Part shown: piece after piece, positions 41,680-50,549 of the stretch
How the letters are laid out: each line of letters starts with the position of its first letter
Numbering within the stretch: position 1 is the first letter of the stretch
Assembly: GCA_947494645.1 (NCBI GenBank)
Contig: CANLVO010000001.1
Coordinates: forward strand, 1,984,001-2,048,000
Source: an uncultured Litoreibacter sp.
GTDB taxonomy: Bacteria; Pseudomonadota; Alphaproteobacteria; Rhodobacterales; Rhodobacteraceae
DNA length: 64,000 nucleotides
Reading direction: 5' to 3'
Made by a program: the position numbers and the translations under genes
The notes under the pieces: model-generated
The model's database searches: none
What the model saw: the letters and a program-made list of their open reading frames with translations, nothing else
Told to the model about the DNA's origin: nothing

Positions 41680-43110
41680 ATGTATCCTGATCTGAAACTC
41701 TTTATTGCGGGCGAGTGGCGGGACACGGACAGCCATATCCCGGTGATCAACCCCGCCACCGAAGAGGTGCTGGGCCAACTGCCCCGCGCCCGGCTGAGCG
41801 ATCTGGACGACGCGTTGAGCGCGGCCGAGCGGGGCCTGAAGCTTTGGAGCGCCACGTCGCCGCGCGACCGCGCCGACATTATCTTGCGGGCCGCCACGTT
41901 GATGCGGGAGCGGCAGGAAGAGATCGCGCAATCGATCACGCGCGAGCATGGCAAACCCCTGCCCCAGGCCCGGCTGGAGGTCATTCGCGGCGCGGAGTTT
42001 TTCGAGTGGGACGCGGGCGAGGCGATGCGAACCTACGGGCGCATTATCCCCGCCGCACAGGGCCATAAATTTGCGGTGCACCACCAGCCGATTGGCGTCG
42101 TCGCGGCGTTCTCCCCGTGGAATTTCCCGATGAGCCAACCCGCGCGCAAAATCGCAGGCGCGCTGGCCTCGGGCTGTTCGATCATTTTGAAAGCGGCGGA
42201 GGAAACGCCCGCAGGTGCCATCCATATTGCCCGCGCCTTTCAGGATGCGGGACTGCCTGCCGGGGTGCTGAACCTCGTCTTTGGAGAGCCGTCCGAGATA
42301 TCGGCGCATCTGATCCCGCAAGACCCGGTGCGGCTGGTGGCGTTCACCGGCTCGACCGCCGTCGGGCGGCATCTGACGGGGCTGGCGTCGCAGCATATGA
42401 CCTCTGTGCTGATGGAGCTGGGCGGCCATGCGCCGGTGATTGTCTGCGAGGACACTGACGTGGACGCCGCCGCCGTGTCCGGCGCTGTGCGTAAGATGCG
42501 CAACGCGGGTCAGGTGTGCACCTCTCCCACGCGGTTCTTCGTGCATGAGACGGTTTTCGAGGACTTCGCCGCGCGCTTCGTGGCCCGCGCCGCCAAGACC
42601 ATTGTGGGCAACGGGTTGAAAGACGGCGTCGAGATGGGACCGCTGGCCAATGACCGCCGCGTACCCGCCCTGAGCGAACTGGTGGAGGACGCCCGCAACA
42701 AGGGCGCAACCGTTGCCACCGGCGGCGGAGCGCTGAGCGGCAGCGGGTATTTCTTCCAGCCAACGGTCTTGCTGAACGTGCCGGACACCGCGCGGATCAT
42801 GCAGGAAGAACCTTTCGGCCCGGTGGCGGTGATCAACCCGGTGCCCTCGCTCGACGCGGCGATAGCGGCGGCCAATGCGGTGCCCTACGGGCTGGCGGGC
42901 TACGCGTTCACCAACAGGGCGGATTACATTGACCAGATGATTGACGAGGTTGAGGTGGGCAATTTGTCGATCAACACGCTGGAGGCCTCCATGCCGGAAA
43001 CGCCGTTTGGCGGGGTCAAATCCAGCGGCTACGGGCGTGAGGGCGGCTCGGAAGGGTTGGACAATTACATGACTGTCAAACATGTCTGGCACTCCCGCAA
43101 GATCGTCTGA
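41680..43110 (+). CDS. NAD(P)-dependent aldehyde dehydrogenase (succinate-semialdehyde type)
   Basis: A 476-residue ALDH. The ATG at 41680 with GAAGGA upstream is chosen over the TTG at 41638. Motifs are F-S-P-W-N-F-P near residue 146, F-T-G-S-T near 227, the catalytic Glu in M-E-L-G-G-H-A-P and nucleophile Cys in N-A-G-Q-V-C-T-S-P. The usual L-G-G-K Lys is replaced by His in L-G-G-H. Closest by feel to succinate-semialdehyde or 2-aminomuconate-semialdehyde dehydrogenases. It has its own upstream LysR box, so it likely oxidises the aldehyde product of the HAAO/DapA-like pathway (inference). Confidence 0.85.
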   Translation: MYPDLKLFIAGEWRDTDSHIPVINPATEEVLGQLPRARLSDLDDALSAAERGLKLWSATSPRDRADIILRAATLMRERQEEIAQSITREHGKPLPQARLEVIRGAEFFEWDAGEAMRTYGRIIPAAQGHKFAVHHQPIGVVAAFSPWNFPMSQPARKIAGALASGCSIILKAAEETPAGAIHIARAFQDAGLPAGVLNLVFGEPSEISAHLIPQDPVRLVAFTGSTAVGRHLTGLASQHMTSVLMELGGHAPVIVCEDTDVDAAAVSGAVRKMRNAGQVCTSPTRFFVHETVFEDFAARFVARAAKTIVGNGLKDGVEMGPLANDRRVPALSELVEDARNKGATVATGGGALSGSGYFFQPTVLLNVPDTARIMQEEPFGPVAVINPVPSLDAAIAAANAVPYGLAGYAFTNRADYIDQMIDEVEVGNLSINTLEASMPETPFGGVKSSGYGREGGSEGLDNYMTVKHVWHSRKIV

Positions 43111-43192
43111 CCCCCGGGATTTTGGCAGATAGACGGTGATCTCTGGCACATAGGCGTGAGCGTGACGACGGGGCGTCCGCTATCCCTGAGCT

Positions 43193-43789
43193 ATGACTGC
43201 CATAGAGACATATGAAAACGCGGCGCCCGGCTGGAGCCGGAAGGCGCAGCGGCTGGGCTATGTGGGGGCCTATGCGGCGTTCCTGCAGGGCGCGGTGCGG
43301 GCCGAGGGTCCGGTACTGGATGTGGGCACCGGTCCTGGAGTGTTCGCTCTATCCTGGCTGGAGGCGGGCGGCAGCGCGGATCTGACATTGCTGGACCCCT
43401 CAGCGGCGATGCTGCGCCAAGCACGGGCGCAATTTGCGCAGCGCGGGCTGCGGCCTGACCTGCTGAATATGGGGTTCGAGGACGTGCCGCGACAGTTGAG
43501 ATTTGACGCGGTGCTGGCCTCCCATGTGTTGGAGCATTTCGATGATGCCCCTTGGGCGATGCAGCGATTTGCGGATCATTTGGCCTCGGGCGGGCGGCTT
43601 TATCTGACCGTGTCCAAGCCGCATTGGTGCAACTGGATGATCTGGCTGCGCTTTCGCCATCGCTGGTTTCGACCCGAGACCGTGTGCGAGATGGCGGACG
43701 ATGCCGGGCTGACGGTCGTTGAGGTGCACCGGTTTCTGACCGGCCCGCCGAGCCGAACGAGCCTTGGCTATATTTTCGCGAAACCCTGA
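43193..43789 (+). CDS. Class I SAM-dependent methyltransferase
   Basis: A 198-residue cytosolic methyltransferase. Motif I is V-L-D-V-G-T-G-P-G-V-F (near residue 40), followed by acidic L-L-D-P-S, then F-D-A-V-L-A-S-H-V-L-E-H-F (near 103), the usual H-V-L-E-H box of Methyltransf_11/25. The C-terminal part is short and basic. The acceptor molecule is unknown. It lies 82 bases downstream of the aldehyde dehydrogenase with no link in function evident. Confidence 0.82.
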   Translation: MTAIETYENAAPGWSRKAQRLGYVGAYAAFLQGAVRAEGPVLDVGTGPGVFALSWLEAGGSADLTLLDPSAAMLRQARAQFAQRGLRPDLLNMGFEDVPRQLRFDAVLASHVLEHFDDAPWAMQRFADHLASGGRLYLTVSKPHWCNWMIWLRFRHRWFRPETVCEMADDAGLTVVEVHRFLTGPPSRTSLGYIFAKP

Positions 43790-43815
43790 TCCCCCTGTTA
43801 GAAAGGCCCCTTGCC

Positions 43816-44112
43816 ATGTTTATCGCCCATGTCCTGTTTTCGGTGTCGCCTGAGAGCCGCCCCGTTGCTCTGGAAACGCTTGTGAAAGAAGTGGAGGCCG
43901 TGCGGGCCATGCCCGGTTGCGTCACCTATATTCCGTTTCTCGATCCCACTGACGATCAGGGTGTTGGCGTAATGCAGGAATGGCAAAGCGCGGAGGCGTT
44001 TGGGGGCTATACCGGCTCGGATATTTTTGCGGAGATCCTTGGCGTGTTGCGGCCCTTGCTGGTGGCCCCGCCCGTCAGCAAGCGGTTTGACGCAAAGCTG
44101 ATCGATGCCTAG
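43816..44112 (+). CDS. ABM-domain protein (putative quinol monooxygenase)
   Basis: A 98-residue protein with the dimeric ferredoxin-like fold of the antibiotic biosynthesis monooxygenase family. It shows A-H-V-L-F-S-V-S-P-E-S-R, then A-M-P-G-C-V-T-Y-I-P and G-V-M-Q-E-W. Such proteins bind small hydrophobic or quinol molecules without a metal. It sits 9 bases upstream of an AraC regulator, and the two may form a small operon in which the regulator controls this enzyme. Confidence 0.72.
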   Translation: MFIAHVLFSVSPESRPVALETLVKEVEAVRAMPGCVTYIPFLDPTDDQGVGVMQEWQSAEAFGGYTGSDIFAEILGVLRPLLVAPPVSKRFDAKLIDA

Positions 44113-44121
44113 ACAAGCCAG

Positions 44122-44874
44122 ATGCAGCCGGACGCCTATTGCTTTCACCGCAGCTTCGAGCCTGCCGCGCCATCTGATTTTGAGGTGGACCGGCACTACC
44201 TTCTATACGCGCTTGAAGGCACGGTGCGGCTGGAAGCGGATGGGCACAGATGGACCCTGCCCCCTGCCCGCGCGGCACTGATCCGGGCGGGGCATCCGAT
44301 TTCGATCACTGTGCTGTCAAAGCTGACCTCGGCCTCTGTGCTGTTTGCACCGGATTTCATGGCGACCCCGCGCCGGGTTCTGACGGTGTTCGAGATGTCG
44401 CCACTAGCCCGCGAGTTGGTGCGCGAATGCCGCGACTGGGGCAGCGAAAGCGGGCCGTTGACCCCCTATGCCAGACGGATATTCGAGACCCTGGCCGACG
44501 TGGTGCAGCAATTGGCACAGGTGCCCAGCACATGTGTGCTGCCCTCGCCGTCGTCGCCTCAGTTGATCAAGGCGGTCGCGTTGACGGAAGAGCTGGCCCA
44601 TGGCGACCCGAGTTTTGAAGAGATTGCCGCGAAGTCCAACCAATCGACTCGGGCACTTGCGCGGCGCTTTGCCAGCGAGATGGGCATGACGTGGCGCGAG
44701 GTCTTGCGACATGTGCGGATCATGAAAGCGGTGGAGGAACTGGCCACCACGGATGCGCAGATCACGCAGGTGGCTTTGTCGGTGGGGTACGGCTCGCTGT
44801 CCGGGTTCAACGCCGCATTTCGCCAGCATATGCAGATGACGCCGAGCGCGTTCCGAGAGAGCGTGAAGTCCTGA
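44122..44874 (+). CDS. AraC-family transcriptional regulator
   Basis: A 250-residue regulator. The N-terminal 100 residues form a cupin-like sensor (R-L-E-A-D-G-H-R-W-T-L-P-P-A-R-A-A-L-I). The C-terminal AraC domain has two helix-turn-helix units: S-F-E-E-I-A-A-K-S-N-Q-S-T-R-A-L-A-R-R-F and I-T-Q-V-A-L-S-V-G-Y-G-S-L-S-G-F-N-A-A-F-R-Q, ending with M-T-P-S-A-F-R-E. The ligand is unknown. It is convergent with the MATE exporter gene, whose stop is 5 bases away. Confidence 0.88.
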   Translation: MQPDAYCFHRSFEPAAPSDFEVDRHYLLYALEGTVRLEADGHRWTLPPARAALIRAGHPISITVLSKLTSASVLFAPDFMATPRRVLTVFEMSPLARELVRECRDWGSESGPLTPYARRIFETLADVVQQLAQVPSTCVLPSPSSPQLIKAVALTEELAHGDPSFEEIAAKSNQSTRALARRFASEMGMTWREVLRHVRIMKAVEELATTDAQITQVALSVGYGSLSGFNAAFRQHMQMTPSAFRESVKS

Positions 44875-44879
44875 CTTCG

Positions 44880-46229
44880 TCAGTGCGCGTGGCCTTTCAG
44901 CGCAGCACGCTCAAGAGACGGGTACTTGGCTCCCAGCGTGATGCCGCGGGCGATGAAGGAAATCAGCAGCGCCGCCCAAAGCCCGTGATTGCCAAAGAGC
45001 GGCAACAGCGCCAGCACGGCCGCCCAGTAGATGATGAAAGACAGCGTCATCATGTTGCGCATGTCGCGGCCGCGCGTGGCCCCGATGAAGATGCCATCCA
45101 GCATCCAGGCGGCGCAGCCCACCAAGGGGGCGGCTACCATCCACCACAGGAAGCGGCGGGCCTCGTCCTGCACATCCGGGGATTTGGCCATGACGTCGAT
45201 CAGCCATGGACCCGCCAGCGCAAAGAACAAAGACATGGTGACACAGACCACGAGCCCACCCGTTGAGGTGACAATTGCGGAGCGGCGGACACGCTCCGGC
45301 TGGCCGCGCCCGTAAGCGCGGGCGATGAGCGTCTCAGCAGCGAAGGCGAACCCGTCCATGGCGTAGGCGGTGATATACATGAATTGGATCAGCACCTCGT
45401 TGGCCGCCAAGGTGACGTCGCCATAACGCGCGCCCAGAAAGACGAAAGAGGAGAAGATGATCATCAGCATCAGGGAGCGGATGAGAATGTCGACATTGAC
45501 CAGCATCATCTTGATGAGCCGGGCGCGCTCGAACACGCGGGTCCAGTCGCGCCATGCAGGGTTGGCGAAGGCGGCACGGCAGAGATAAAGGCCGAGCGCC
45601 GCGCCAGTGACTTCCGCAATGACGGTGGCGATGGCCACCCCCTCGACGCCCCAGCCAAGGCCGAGGACGAACCAGATGTCGAGCACCACATTGACGCCGT
45701 TCATCACCAGCTGGACCCAGAATACGCCCGTTGTGCGCTCCATCGCGACGAGCCAGCCGGTCAGCGCGTAGACGGCGATGGCGAAGGGCGCGGACCAGAT
45801 GCGGATAAAGAGATAGTCGCGCGCGAGGCTTTCGACCTCGGGCGTTGCGGGCGACAGGGCGAAGGCCCCGAGAAAGAGCAGCGGCTGGAGGATGATCAAC
45901 AGAAGCCCGCCCGCGCCCGCGATGAGCAACGCGCGGGTCAAAAGCGCGGAGACCTCCTTGCGGTCACCGGCGCCCTCGGCCTGGCCGACCATGCCGACCG
46001 TGCCCATGCGCAGAAAGCCGAAGACCCAGTACAGCGTGGTCAGGATGATCGCGCCCATGGCGACAGCCCCGATGGGCGCGGCCTCCCCCATCTGGCCGAC
46101 GACGCCCACATCGACCGCACCCAAGATGGGCACCGTGGCGTTGGACAGCACGATGGGCATCGCGATTTTGAACACGCGGGCGTGGGTGATGGGCTGTGGA
46201 GGGGCGACTGCCTCAGTCACCGGGGCCAT
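44880..46229 (-). CDS. MATE-family multidrug/toxin efflux transporter (DinF-like)
   Basis: A 449-residue inner-membrane antiporter with 12 predicted helices. The N-terminal part reads A-M-P-I-V-L-S-N-A-T-V-P-I-L-G-A-V-D-V-G-V-V-G (first motif split here), with the Asp in A-V-D that is typical of the DinF branch, and G-M-V-G-Q-A-E-G-A-G-D near residue 80. Family members export cationic drugs using Na+ or H+. It overlaps the upstream thioesterase by 17 bases, so it is co-transcribed with the two hotdog genes. Confidence 0.88.
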   Translation of the reverse strand: MAPVTEAVAPPQPITHARVFKIAMPIVLSNATVPILGAVDVGVVGQMGEAAPIGAVAMGAIILTTLYWVFGFLRMGTVGMVGQAEGAGDRKEVSALLTRALLIAGAGGLLLIILQPLLFLGAFALSPATPEVESLARDYLFIRIWSAPFAIAVYALTGWLVAMERTTGVFWVQLVMNGVNVVLDIWFVLGLGWGVEGVAIATVIAEVTGAALGLYLCRAAFANPAWRDWTRVFERARLIKMMLVNVDILIRSLMLMIIFSSFVFLGARYGDVTLAANEVLIQFMYITAYAMDGFAFAAETLIARAYGRGQPERVRRSAIVTSTGGLVVCVTMSLFFALAGPWLIDVMAKSPDVQDEARRFLWWMVAAPLVGCAAWMLDGIFIGATRGRDMRNMMTLSFIIYWAAVLALLPLFGNHGLWAALLISFIARGITLGAKYPSLERAALKGHAH

Positions 46230-46728
46230 CTTTGGGGTCGTCTTTGGCGGGCATCAGAAAATGGCCCGTCGCCTGCGCAAAGAGCCGGGTGCGGTTGTCC
46301 TGCCACGCCTCGACATGCACCGACGCGTAGCGCCGCCCCGAGCGGTTGATCCGCGCCCGCGCGTAGGCATCGCGCGGCAGGCCGGAGCGCAAGTAATCGA
46401 CAGTAAAGTCGATGGTCTTGGGCAAGGGCGGCAGCGTGTCGGTTTCGGGATCGATATGGCCCGCCTCAAGATCGGCCCAGAGGGAGGCCCAGCTGAGTTC
46501 GATGATGGAAGTCACTTCAAGGAAGGACGCGGTCGCGCCACCGTGCAGGGCCTGCAGCGCCGGGTTGCCGACCAGCTTGGGGTCGAACGGCAGAACGGCG
46601 GTCAGTTCGTCGCCGCGCCGGTCGATGGTGACGCCCAGAAAGCCCACATAGGGCACCGCGCCGACCAAGCGCCCCAAGAGCGCGTCGCGGCGGGTTTTGA
46701 CAACTTGAACCGGTTCGTGGCGCTTCAT
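46213..46728 (-). CDS. PaaI-family hotdog thioesterase (1)
   Basis: A 171-residue hotdog-fold protein. The ATG at 46728 overlaps the stop of the next thioesterase as ATGA; the longer frame to 46857 is an artefact. The family core is visible: N-P-A-L-Q-A-L-H-G-G-A-T-A-S-F-L-E, with H-G-G at the active-site turn, then T-I-D-F-T-V-D-Y-L-R-S-G. It probably hydrolyses an acyl- or aryl-CoA. The two paralogues lie side by side and share the layout, suggesting an old duplication. Confidence 0.85.
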   Translation of the reverse strand: MKRHEPVQVVKTRRDALLGRLVGAVPYVGFLGVTIDRRGDELTAVLPFDPKLVGNPALQALHGGATASFLEVTSIIELSWASLWADLEAGHIDPETDTLPPLPKTIDFTVDYLRSGLPRDAYARARINRSGRRYASVHVEAWQDNRTRLFAQATGHFLMPAKDDPKDGPGD

Positions 46729-47207
46729 GGCTTGCCCCCTTTGGGCGTCGCCCTTTGGAATGTGAAGGCCCCGGTTGCGGAGGCCACGGGCCGCTCTGTG
46801 TCCTCGTCCCACGCGGTGGCCCGCACGAAAGCCACGGAGCGGGTGACATGATAACAAGACGCCTCAGTGCGGATACGCTGGCCGGGTTTGGCGGCACGCA
46901 TATAGTCGATGCGCAAATCGATGGTGGCGGTCGCTACGGGCATATCAGGGTGGCTCATCACGGCCGCCCCGCCGCAGGTGTCCATCAGCGCCGAGACCGC
47001 ACCACCATGGATCACGCCGGTGACCGGATCGCCCACAAGCTGCTCATTATAGGGCATGGAGATCACCGCGCGACCGTCGCCGATCTCGTCGAGCGACATG
47101 GACAGGGCCTTGGAAAAGGGGATCGCCTCGATGAATTGACGGGCGATTTTGGCGGGATCTGGAGGGGGCATAGCAGCGGTCAACTTTGGCAAGGTTAGCC
47201 CAAGCAT
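46725..47207 (-). CDS. PaaI-family hotdog thioesterase (2)
   Basis: A 160-residue hotdog protein with the motif V-T-G-V-I-H-G-G-A-V-S-A-L-M-D-T-C-G-G, closer to the classic PaaI pattern than its neighbour. The I-D-L-R-I-D-Y-M-R-A-A strand follows. It cleaves acyl-CoA in the cytosol, perhaps clearing dead-end thioesters. The start could be 47207 or the internal Met at 47171; no clear ribosome site decides. It is the first gene of the thioesterase-thioesterase-MATE operon, divergent from the MerR gene. Confidence 0.85.
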   Translation of the reverse strand: MLGLTLPKLTAAMPPPDPAKIARQFIEAIPFSKALSMSLDEIGDGRAVISMPYNEQLVGDPVTGVIHGGAVSALMDTCGGAAVMSHPDMPVATATIDLRIDYMRAAKPGQRIRTEASCYHVTRSVAFVRATAWDEDTERPVASATGAFTFQRATPKGGKP

Positions 47208-47267
47208 CTAACGCTGCTCAAGCATGGCCCCGCAAGGCTGAACTTCAGCTATGTCAAAAAGTGTAAC

Positions 47268-47280
47268 TGACGTAACGTCA
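47268..47280. promoter_or_regulatory. MerR-type palindrome upstream of merR-1
   Basis: TGACGT-A-ACGTCA is a perfect 6+1+6 palindrome 72 bases before the gene, with TACTAT (47286-47291) as a possible -10 just downstream. MerR regulators bind such sites between -35 and -10. It recurs, with one change, at 47860-47872. Confidence 0.6.
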
Positions 47281-47351
47281 ATTTCTACTATGCAAAAGCC
47301 GTTTCTCGCGGCAATATACGTCAGCCTGCAAAGAAAGACCTGCTGATACTT

Positions 47352-47729
47352 ATGTCCGAAATCCGCCTCACCTTTAAGGAAATGTGCGCCAAGTTTGACG
47401 TCACTCCCCGGACATTGCGGTATTACGAATATATTGAGTTACTCCAGCCCGAGCGCGATGGCCGGGCGCGGTTCTACCATGCCCGCGAGATTGCCCGTAT
47501 GGAGCTGATTATGCGGGGTCGGCGGTTCGGCTTCTCGCTGGAAGACATCCGGCAGTGGCTCGACCTCTATAATACAGAGCACCAGAATCAGACGCAGATG
47601 ACCGCGTGGATCGAGCTGGCAGACGCCCAGCTGGAGGAATTGAACTCACGTAACCGTCAGATCGAGGAGGCAATTGCCGAGCTGCAAGAGCTTCGAGACC
47701 GGGTAGAACGCGATCTCAAGGCAAGTTGA
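47352..47729 (+). CDS. MerR-family transcriptional regulator (1)
   Basis: A 125-residue regulator. The winged helix reads T-F-K-E-M-C-A-K-F-D-V-T-P-R-T-L-R-Y-Y-E, then R-F-Y-H-A-R-E-I-A-R and R-G-R-R-F-G-F-S-L-E-D-I-R-Q-W. A long C-terminal coiled coil (Q-L-E-E-L-N-S-R-N-R-Q-I-E-E-A-I) provides the dimer interface. It has one Cys in the DNA-binding domain but no metal-binding loop. It is clearly paralogous to the MerR at 48000 and probably controls fatty-acid or branched-acid breakdown genes with it. Confidence 0.88.
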   Translation: MSEIRLTFKEMCAKFDVTPRTLRYYEYIELLQPERDGRARFYHAREIARMELIMRGRRFGFSLEDIRQWLDLYNTEHQNQTQMTAWIELADAQLEELNSRNRQIEEAIAELQELRDRVERDLKAS

Positions 47730-47859
47730 CGCTTAGGGCAACCTTTCTGCGCCGAAAACTCATATATGACGCGAAGCCGCGTCGCTTCCCCTTATATACA
47801 GGCATCCAAAGCGCTTTGGTCGCGACATAAAATGTCACGCTGAGCGGGCCGAGCTTTGC

Positions 47860-47872
47860 TGACATTACGTCA
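47860..47872. promoter_or_regulatory. MerR-type palindrome copy upstream of the beta-oxidation operon
   Basis: TGACATTACGTCA differs from the palindrome at 47268 in one half-site. A looser inverted repeat GACAT-AAA-ATGTC lies at 47824-47836. Both are in the 270-base region before merR-2 and acdA. Confidence 0.5.
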
Positions 47873-47893
47873 AGCGCGGAGTGACGCCACGTT

Positions 47894-47909
47894 ACGTTTA
47901 CGTAAACGT
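47894..47909. promoter_or_regulatory. 16-bp palindrome in the merR-2/acyl-CoA dehydrogenase promoter
   Basis: ACGTTTACGTAAACGT is a perfect 16-base palindrome, with TAAGAT (47922-47927) a possible -10. TTTACGTAAA-type sites are typical of MerR regulators of acyl-CoA catabolism. It is probably the main operator for the operon. Confidence 0.6.
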
Positions 47910-47999
47910 CAACATGAGTTGTAAGATGCATGTGTCACACTCAGATCAGCCGCACTGACACCGCAGACGTATTTGTTTCGGCAATGTGAGGATGACACC

Positions 48000-48410
48000 A
48001 TGACCGAGGAAATTATGACGATCCGAGAAATGTGCGACGCCTTTGGGGTCACCCCCCGCGCCCTACGCTTCTATGAAGCCAAGGAGCTGATCTTCCCGAC
48101 CCGGGACGGCCAGCGGCGTCTATATGACAAAAGTGACCGGGCCCGGTTGAAGCTGATCATGCGCGGCAAGCGCTTCGGCTTCTCGCTGGAAGAGATCCGC
48201 CAGCTTTTGGACATGTACCACCTCGACGACCAACAAGCGACCCAACTGGCCAAAACCTACGAGATCGGCCAAGCTCGACTGGCGGACATGATCCGGCAGC
48301 GCGACGAGTTGGGAGAGGCCATCGAAGAGCTCACCGCGCAGCTGCGTTGGGGCGAAAAGATGCTGGCCTCACTAGAGAAAGACACCACCCCCCGCGCCGC
48401 AGCGGGCTAA
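48000..48410 (+). CDS. MerR-family transcriptional regulator (2)
   Basis: A 136-residue regulator from the ATG at 48000 (GAGGA upstream); the frame opens at 47973. The DNA-binding part is [20 protein letters not shown] and the recognition continues [16 protein letters not shown]. The C-terminus is a coiled coil with M-I-R-Q-R-D-E-L. It shares much of its sequence with merR-1. It is 19 bases upstream of the acyl-CoA dehydrogenase, and so is probably autoregulated with the fatty-acid genes. Acyl-CoA or a related ester is the likely effector. Confidence 0.88.
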   Translation: MTEEIMTIREMCDAFGVTPRALRFYEAKELIFPTRDGQRRLYDKSDRARLKLIMRGKRFGFSLEEIRQLLDMYHLDDQQATQLAKTYEIGQARLADMIRQRDELGEAIEELTAQLRWGEKMLASLEKDTTPRAAAG

Positions 48411-48429
48411 CACACCGACCGGAGGACCT

Positions 48430-50208
48430 ATGCCAACCTACACCGCCCCAGTGAAAGACATGCAATTCGTGCTGCACGAAGTCCTTGATGTGACCAAGCA
48501 GGACGTGCCCGGCTATGACGAGCTGGACGCAGATTTCACCTCCGCCATCTTGGAGGAGGCCGGCAAGATTTCCTCCGAAGTGCTGCAACCGCTTAACGCG
48601 GTGGGCGATCAGGAAGGCTGCGTGCTGGAAAACGGCGTGGTCCGCACCCCCAAGGGCTTCAAGGAAGCCTTTGACCAGATGAAAGAAGGCGGCTGGACGG
48701 CGCTGGACTGTGACCCTGACTATGGCGGCCAAGGCCTGCCCTACCTGATGGGCACCGCAGTGGGCGAAATGATGGTGTCCGCCAACATGGCGTTCAACAT
48801 GTATCAAGGCCTGACCCACGGCGCCTATTCCGCCATTCATGCGCATGGCACGGATGAGCAGAAAGCCATGTATCTGCCCAAGATGGTCAGCTGCGACTGG
48901 ACCGGCACCATGAACCTGACGGAGCCGCATTGCGGCACCGATCTGGGCTTGATGCGCACCAAGGCGGCCCCACAGGACGACGGCAGCTACAAAATCTCCG
49001 GCCAGAAGATCTTTATCTCGGCGGGCGAGCACGACATGTCCGACAACATCATCCACTTGGTCTTGGCCAAGATCGAAGGTGGCCCCGAGGGCATTAAAGG
49101 CGTGTCGCTCTTCATCGTGCCGAAATTCATGGTTAACGAGGATGGCTCCCTTGGCGCACGCAACGGTGTGTCTGTCGGTGCCATCGAAGAAAAGATGGGC
49201 ATCCACGGCAACTCGACTTGTGTGATGAATTATGACGAGGCGACCGGCTATTTGCTGGGGACCGAGCACAAAGGCATGCGCGCCATGTTCACCATGATGA
49301 ACGAAGCGCGTCTGGGCGTGGGCCTGCAAGGCTACGCGCAAGCCGCCGTCGCTTATGAAAACGCCGCCTGGTACGCCAACGACCGGCTGCAGGGCCGCGC
49401 CGTCACGGGCGACGCATACCCCGACAAACCTGCCGATCCGTTGATCGTGCACCCTGACATTCGCCGCAACCTGATGGATCAGAAATCCTTCGTCGAAGGC
49501 GCGCGGGCCTTTGTGTTCTGGGGCGCGTCGCTGATTGACCGGGCGCATAAGAATGGCGATGCGGAGGCCGATGGCCTGATCTCGCTAATGACCCCGGTGA
49601 TCAAAGGCTTCCTGACCGACAAGGGCTTTGAATACGCCACCGCGGCGCAGCAGGTCTATGGCGGCCACGGCTATATCGAGGAATGGGGCATGTCGCAATT
49701 CGCGCGCGATGCCCGGATCGCGATGATCTATGAGGGCGCCAACGGCGTGCAGGCGCTTGATCTGGTCGGCCGCAAGCTGGCGCAAGACGGCGGCAAGCAT
49801 GTGATGGCCTTCTTCGAGATGGTGAAAACATTCATCAAGGAAAACTCCGGCGACGAGACCTTTGACAAGGAGTTCCTCGATCCGTTGAAAGCCGCCTCAA
49901 AAGACCTGCAGGCCGCTGGCATGTATTTCATGCAGAACGGCATGAAGAACCCGAACCACGCTTTGGCTGGCTCCTATGACTTCATGCATATGATGGGCCA
50001 TGTTTGCCTTGGGCTGATGTGGGCACGCATGGCGAAAGCGGCGAAAGAAGCGCTGGATGGCGGCGCGTCGGACACTGCGTTCTATGAGACCAAGATCGCC
50101 ACTGGCCGCTATTATATGGCGCGGCAACTGCCCGCGACATCAATGCATCTGACCCGCATTGAAAGCGGTGCCGATACTGTGATGTCATTGGACGCAGCAA
50201 ACTTCTAA
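48430..50208 (+). CDS. Acyl-CoA dehydrogenase (FadE-like, long form)
   Basis: A 592-residue FAD enzyme that makes trans-2-enoyl-CoA. A perfect GGAGG site precedes the ATG. The N-terminal extra segment ([14 protein letters not shown]) is typical of the long bacterial group that includes DmdC. Flavin and substrate motifs are [11 protein letters not shown] (near 163), [12 protein letters not shown], and the catalytic Glu in [10 protein letters not shown] (near 437). The C-terminal 100 residues form the extra domain of this group. Strong hairpin after the stop at 50214. Confidence 0.9.
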   Translation: MPTYTAPVKDMQFVLHEVLDVTKQDVPGYDELDADFTSAILEEAGKISSEVLQPLNAVGDQEGCVLENGVVRTPKGFKEAFDQMKEGGWTALDCDPDYGGQGLPYLMGTAVGEMMVSANMAFNMYQGLTHGAYSAIHAHGTDEQKAMYLPKMVSCDWTGTMNLTEPHCGTDLGLMRTKAAPQDDGSYKISGQKIFISAGEHDMSDNIIHLVLAKIEGGPEGIKGVSLFIVPKFMVNEDGSLGARNGVSVGAIEEKMGIHGNSTCVMNYDEATGYLLGTEHKGMRAMFTMMNEARLGVGLQGYAQAAVAYENAAWYANDRLQGRAVTGDAYPDKPADPLIVHPDIRRNLMDQKSFVEGARAFVFWGASLIDRAHKNGDAEADGLISLMTPVIKGFLTDKGFEYATAAQQVYGGHGYIEEWGMSQFARDARIAMIYEGANGVQALDLVGRKLAQDGGKHVMAFFEMVKTFIKENSGDETFDKEFLDPLKAASKDLQAAGMYFMQNGMKNPNHALAGSYDFMHMMGHVCLGLMWARMAKAAKEALDGGASDTAFYETKIATGRYYMARQLPATSMHLTRIESGADTVMSLDAANF

Positions 50209-50213
50209 GCTGT

Positions 50214-50235
50214 GGGAGGGCGCCCGCGCCCTCCC
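50214..50235 (+). terminator. Hairpin after the acyl-CoA dehydrogenase gene
   Basis: GGGAGGGCG-CCCG-CGCCCTCCC is a perfect 9-bp stem with a 4-base loop, 5 bases after the stop. There is no T-run, so it is more likely an mRNA stabiliser or weak attenuator within the operon than a full terminator. Confidence 0.5.
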
Positions 50236-50263
50236 TGCCCCATTGCATTCGGACCCTTTGCCC

Positions 50264-50476
50264 ATGCCCAGACGCCTCAAACTGACCCGCCGCGTGAACC
50301 TCGCCCTATCCGAGGACGCCTGGCGCAAGCTGAAGAAATTCAGCGCAGAGGCCGGGCTGGATGAGGGGGAAGCGCTGTCGTTTCTGTTTGAGAACTTCAA
50401 TTCAGTGATGGACGAGGAAAACCTCACGCACCGGCTTCGCATCTTCAACTCCGAGCTGGAGGCGCGCAAAAGATAA
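50264..50476 (+). CDS. Small ribbon-helix-helix-like protein
   Basis: A 70-residue basic protein starting M-P-R-R-L-K-L-T-R-R-V-N-L-A-L (the ATG at 50264 is preferred to 50243). The pattern strand (V-N-L-A-L-S) then helix (D-A-W-R-K-L-K-K-F-S) then helix (E-G-E-A-L-S-F-L-F-E) fits a ribbon-helix-helix fold, but the sequence does not match a named family for me. It lies inside the beta-oxidation operon, between acyl-CoA dehydrogenase and a glutathione transferase. A small DNA- or RNA-binding regulator is possible. Confidence 0.6.
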   Translation: MPRRLKLTRRVNLALSEDAWRKLKKFSAEAGLDEGEALSFLFENFNSVMDEENLTHRLRIFNSELEARKR

Positions 50477-50549
50477 AGTGCGGCACCTTCGGGGGCCGTT
50501 GCACCAAGAGTATTTTCACCAACTGACGCCACTGGCGGAAAGGCCTGAC

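Noticed and set aside
41611-43149. A 512-residue minus-strand frame opposite the aldehyde dehydrogenase
   Set aside because: Arg/His/Gly-rich shadow of a well-supported ALDH gene.
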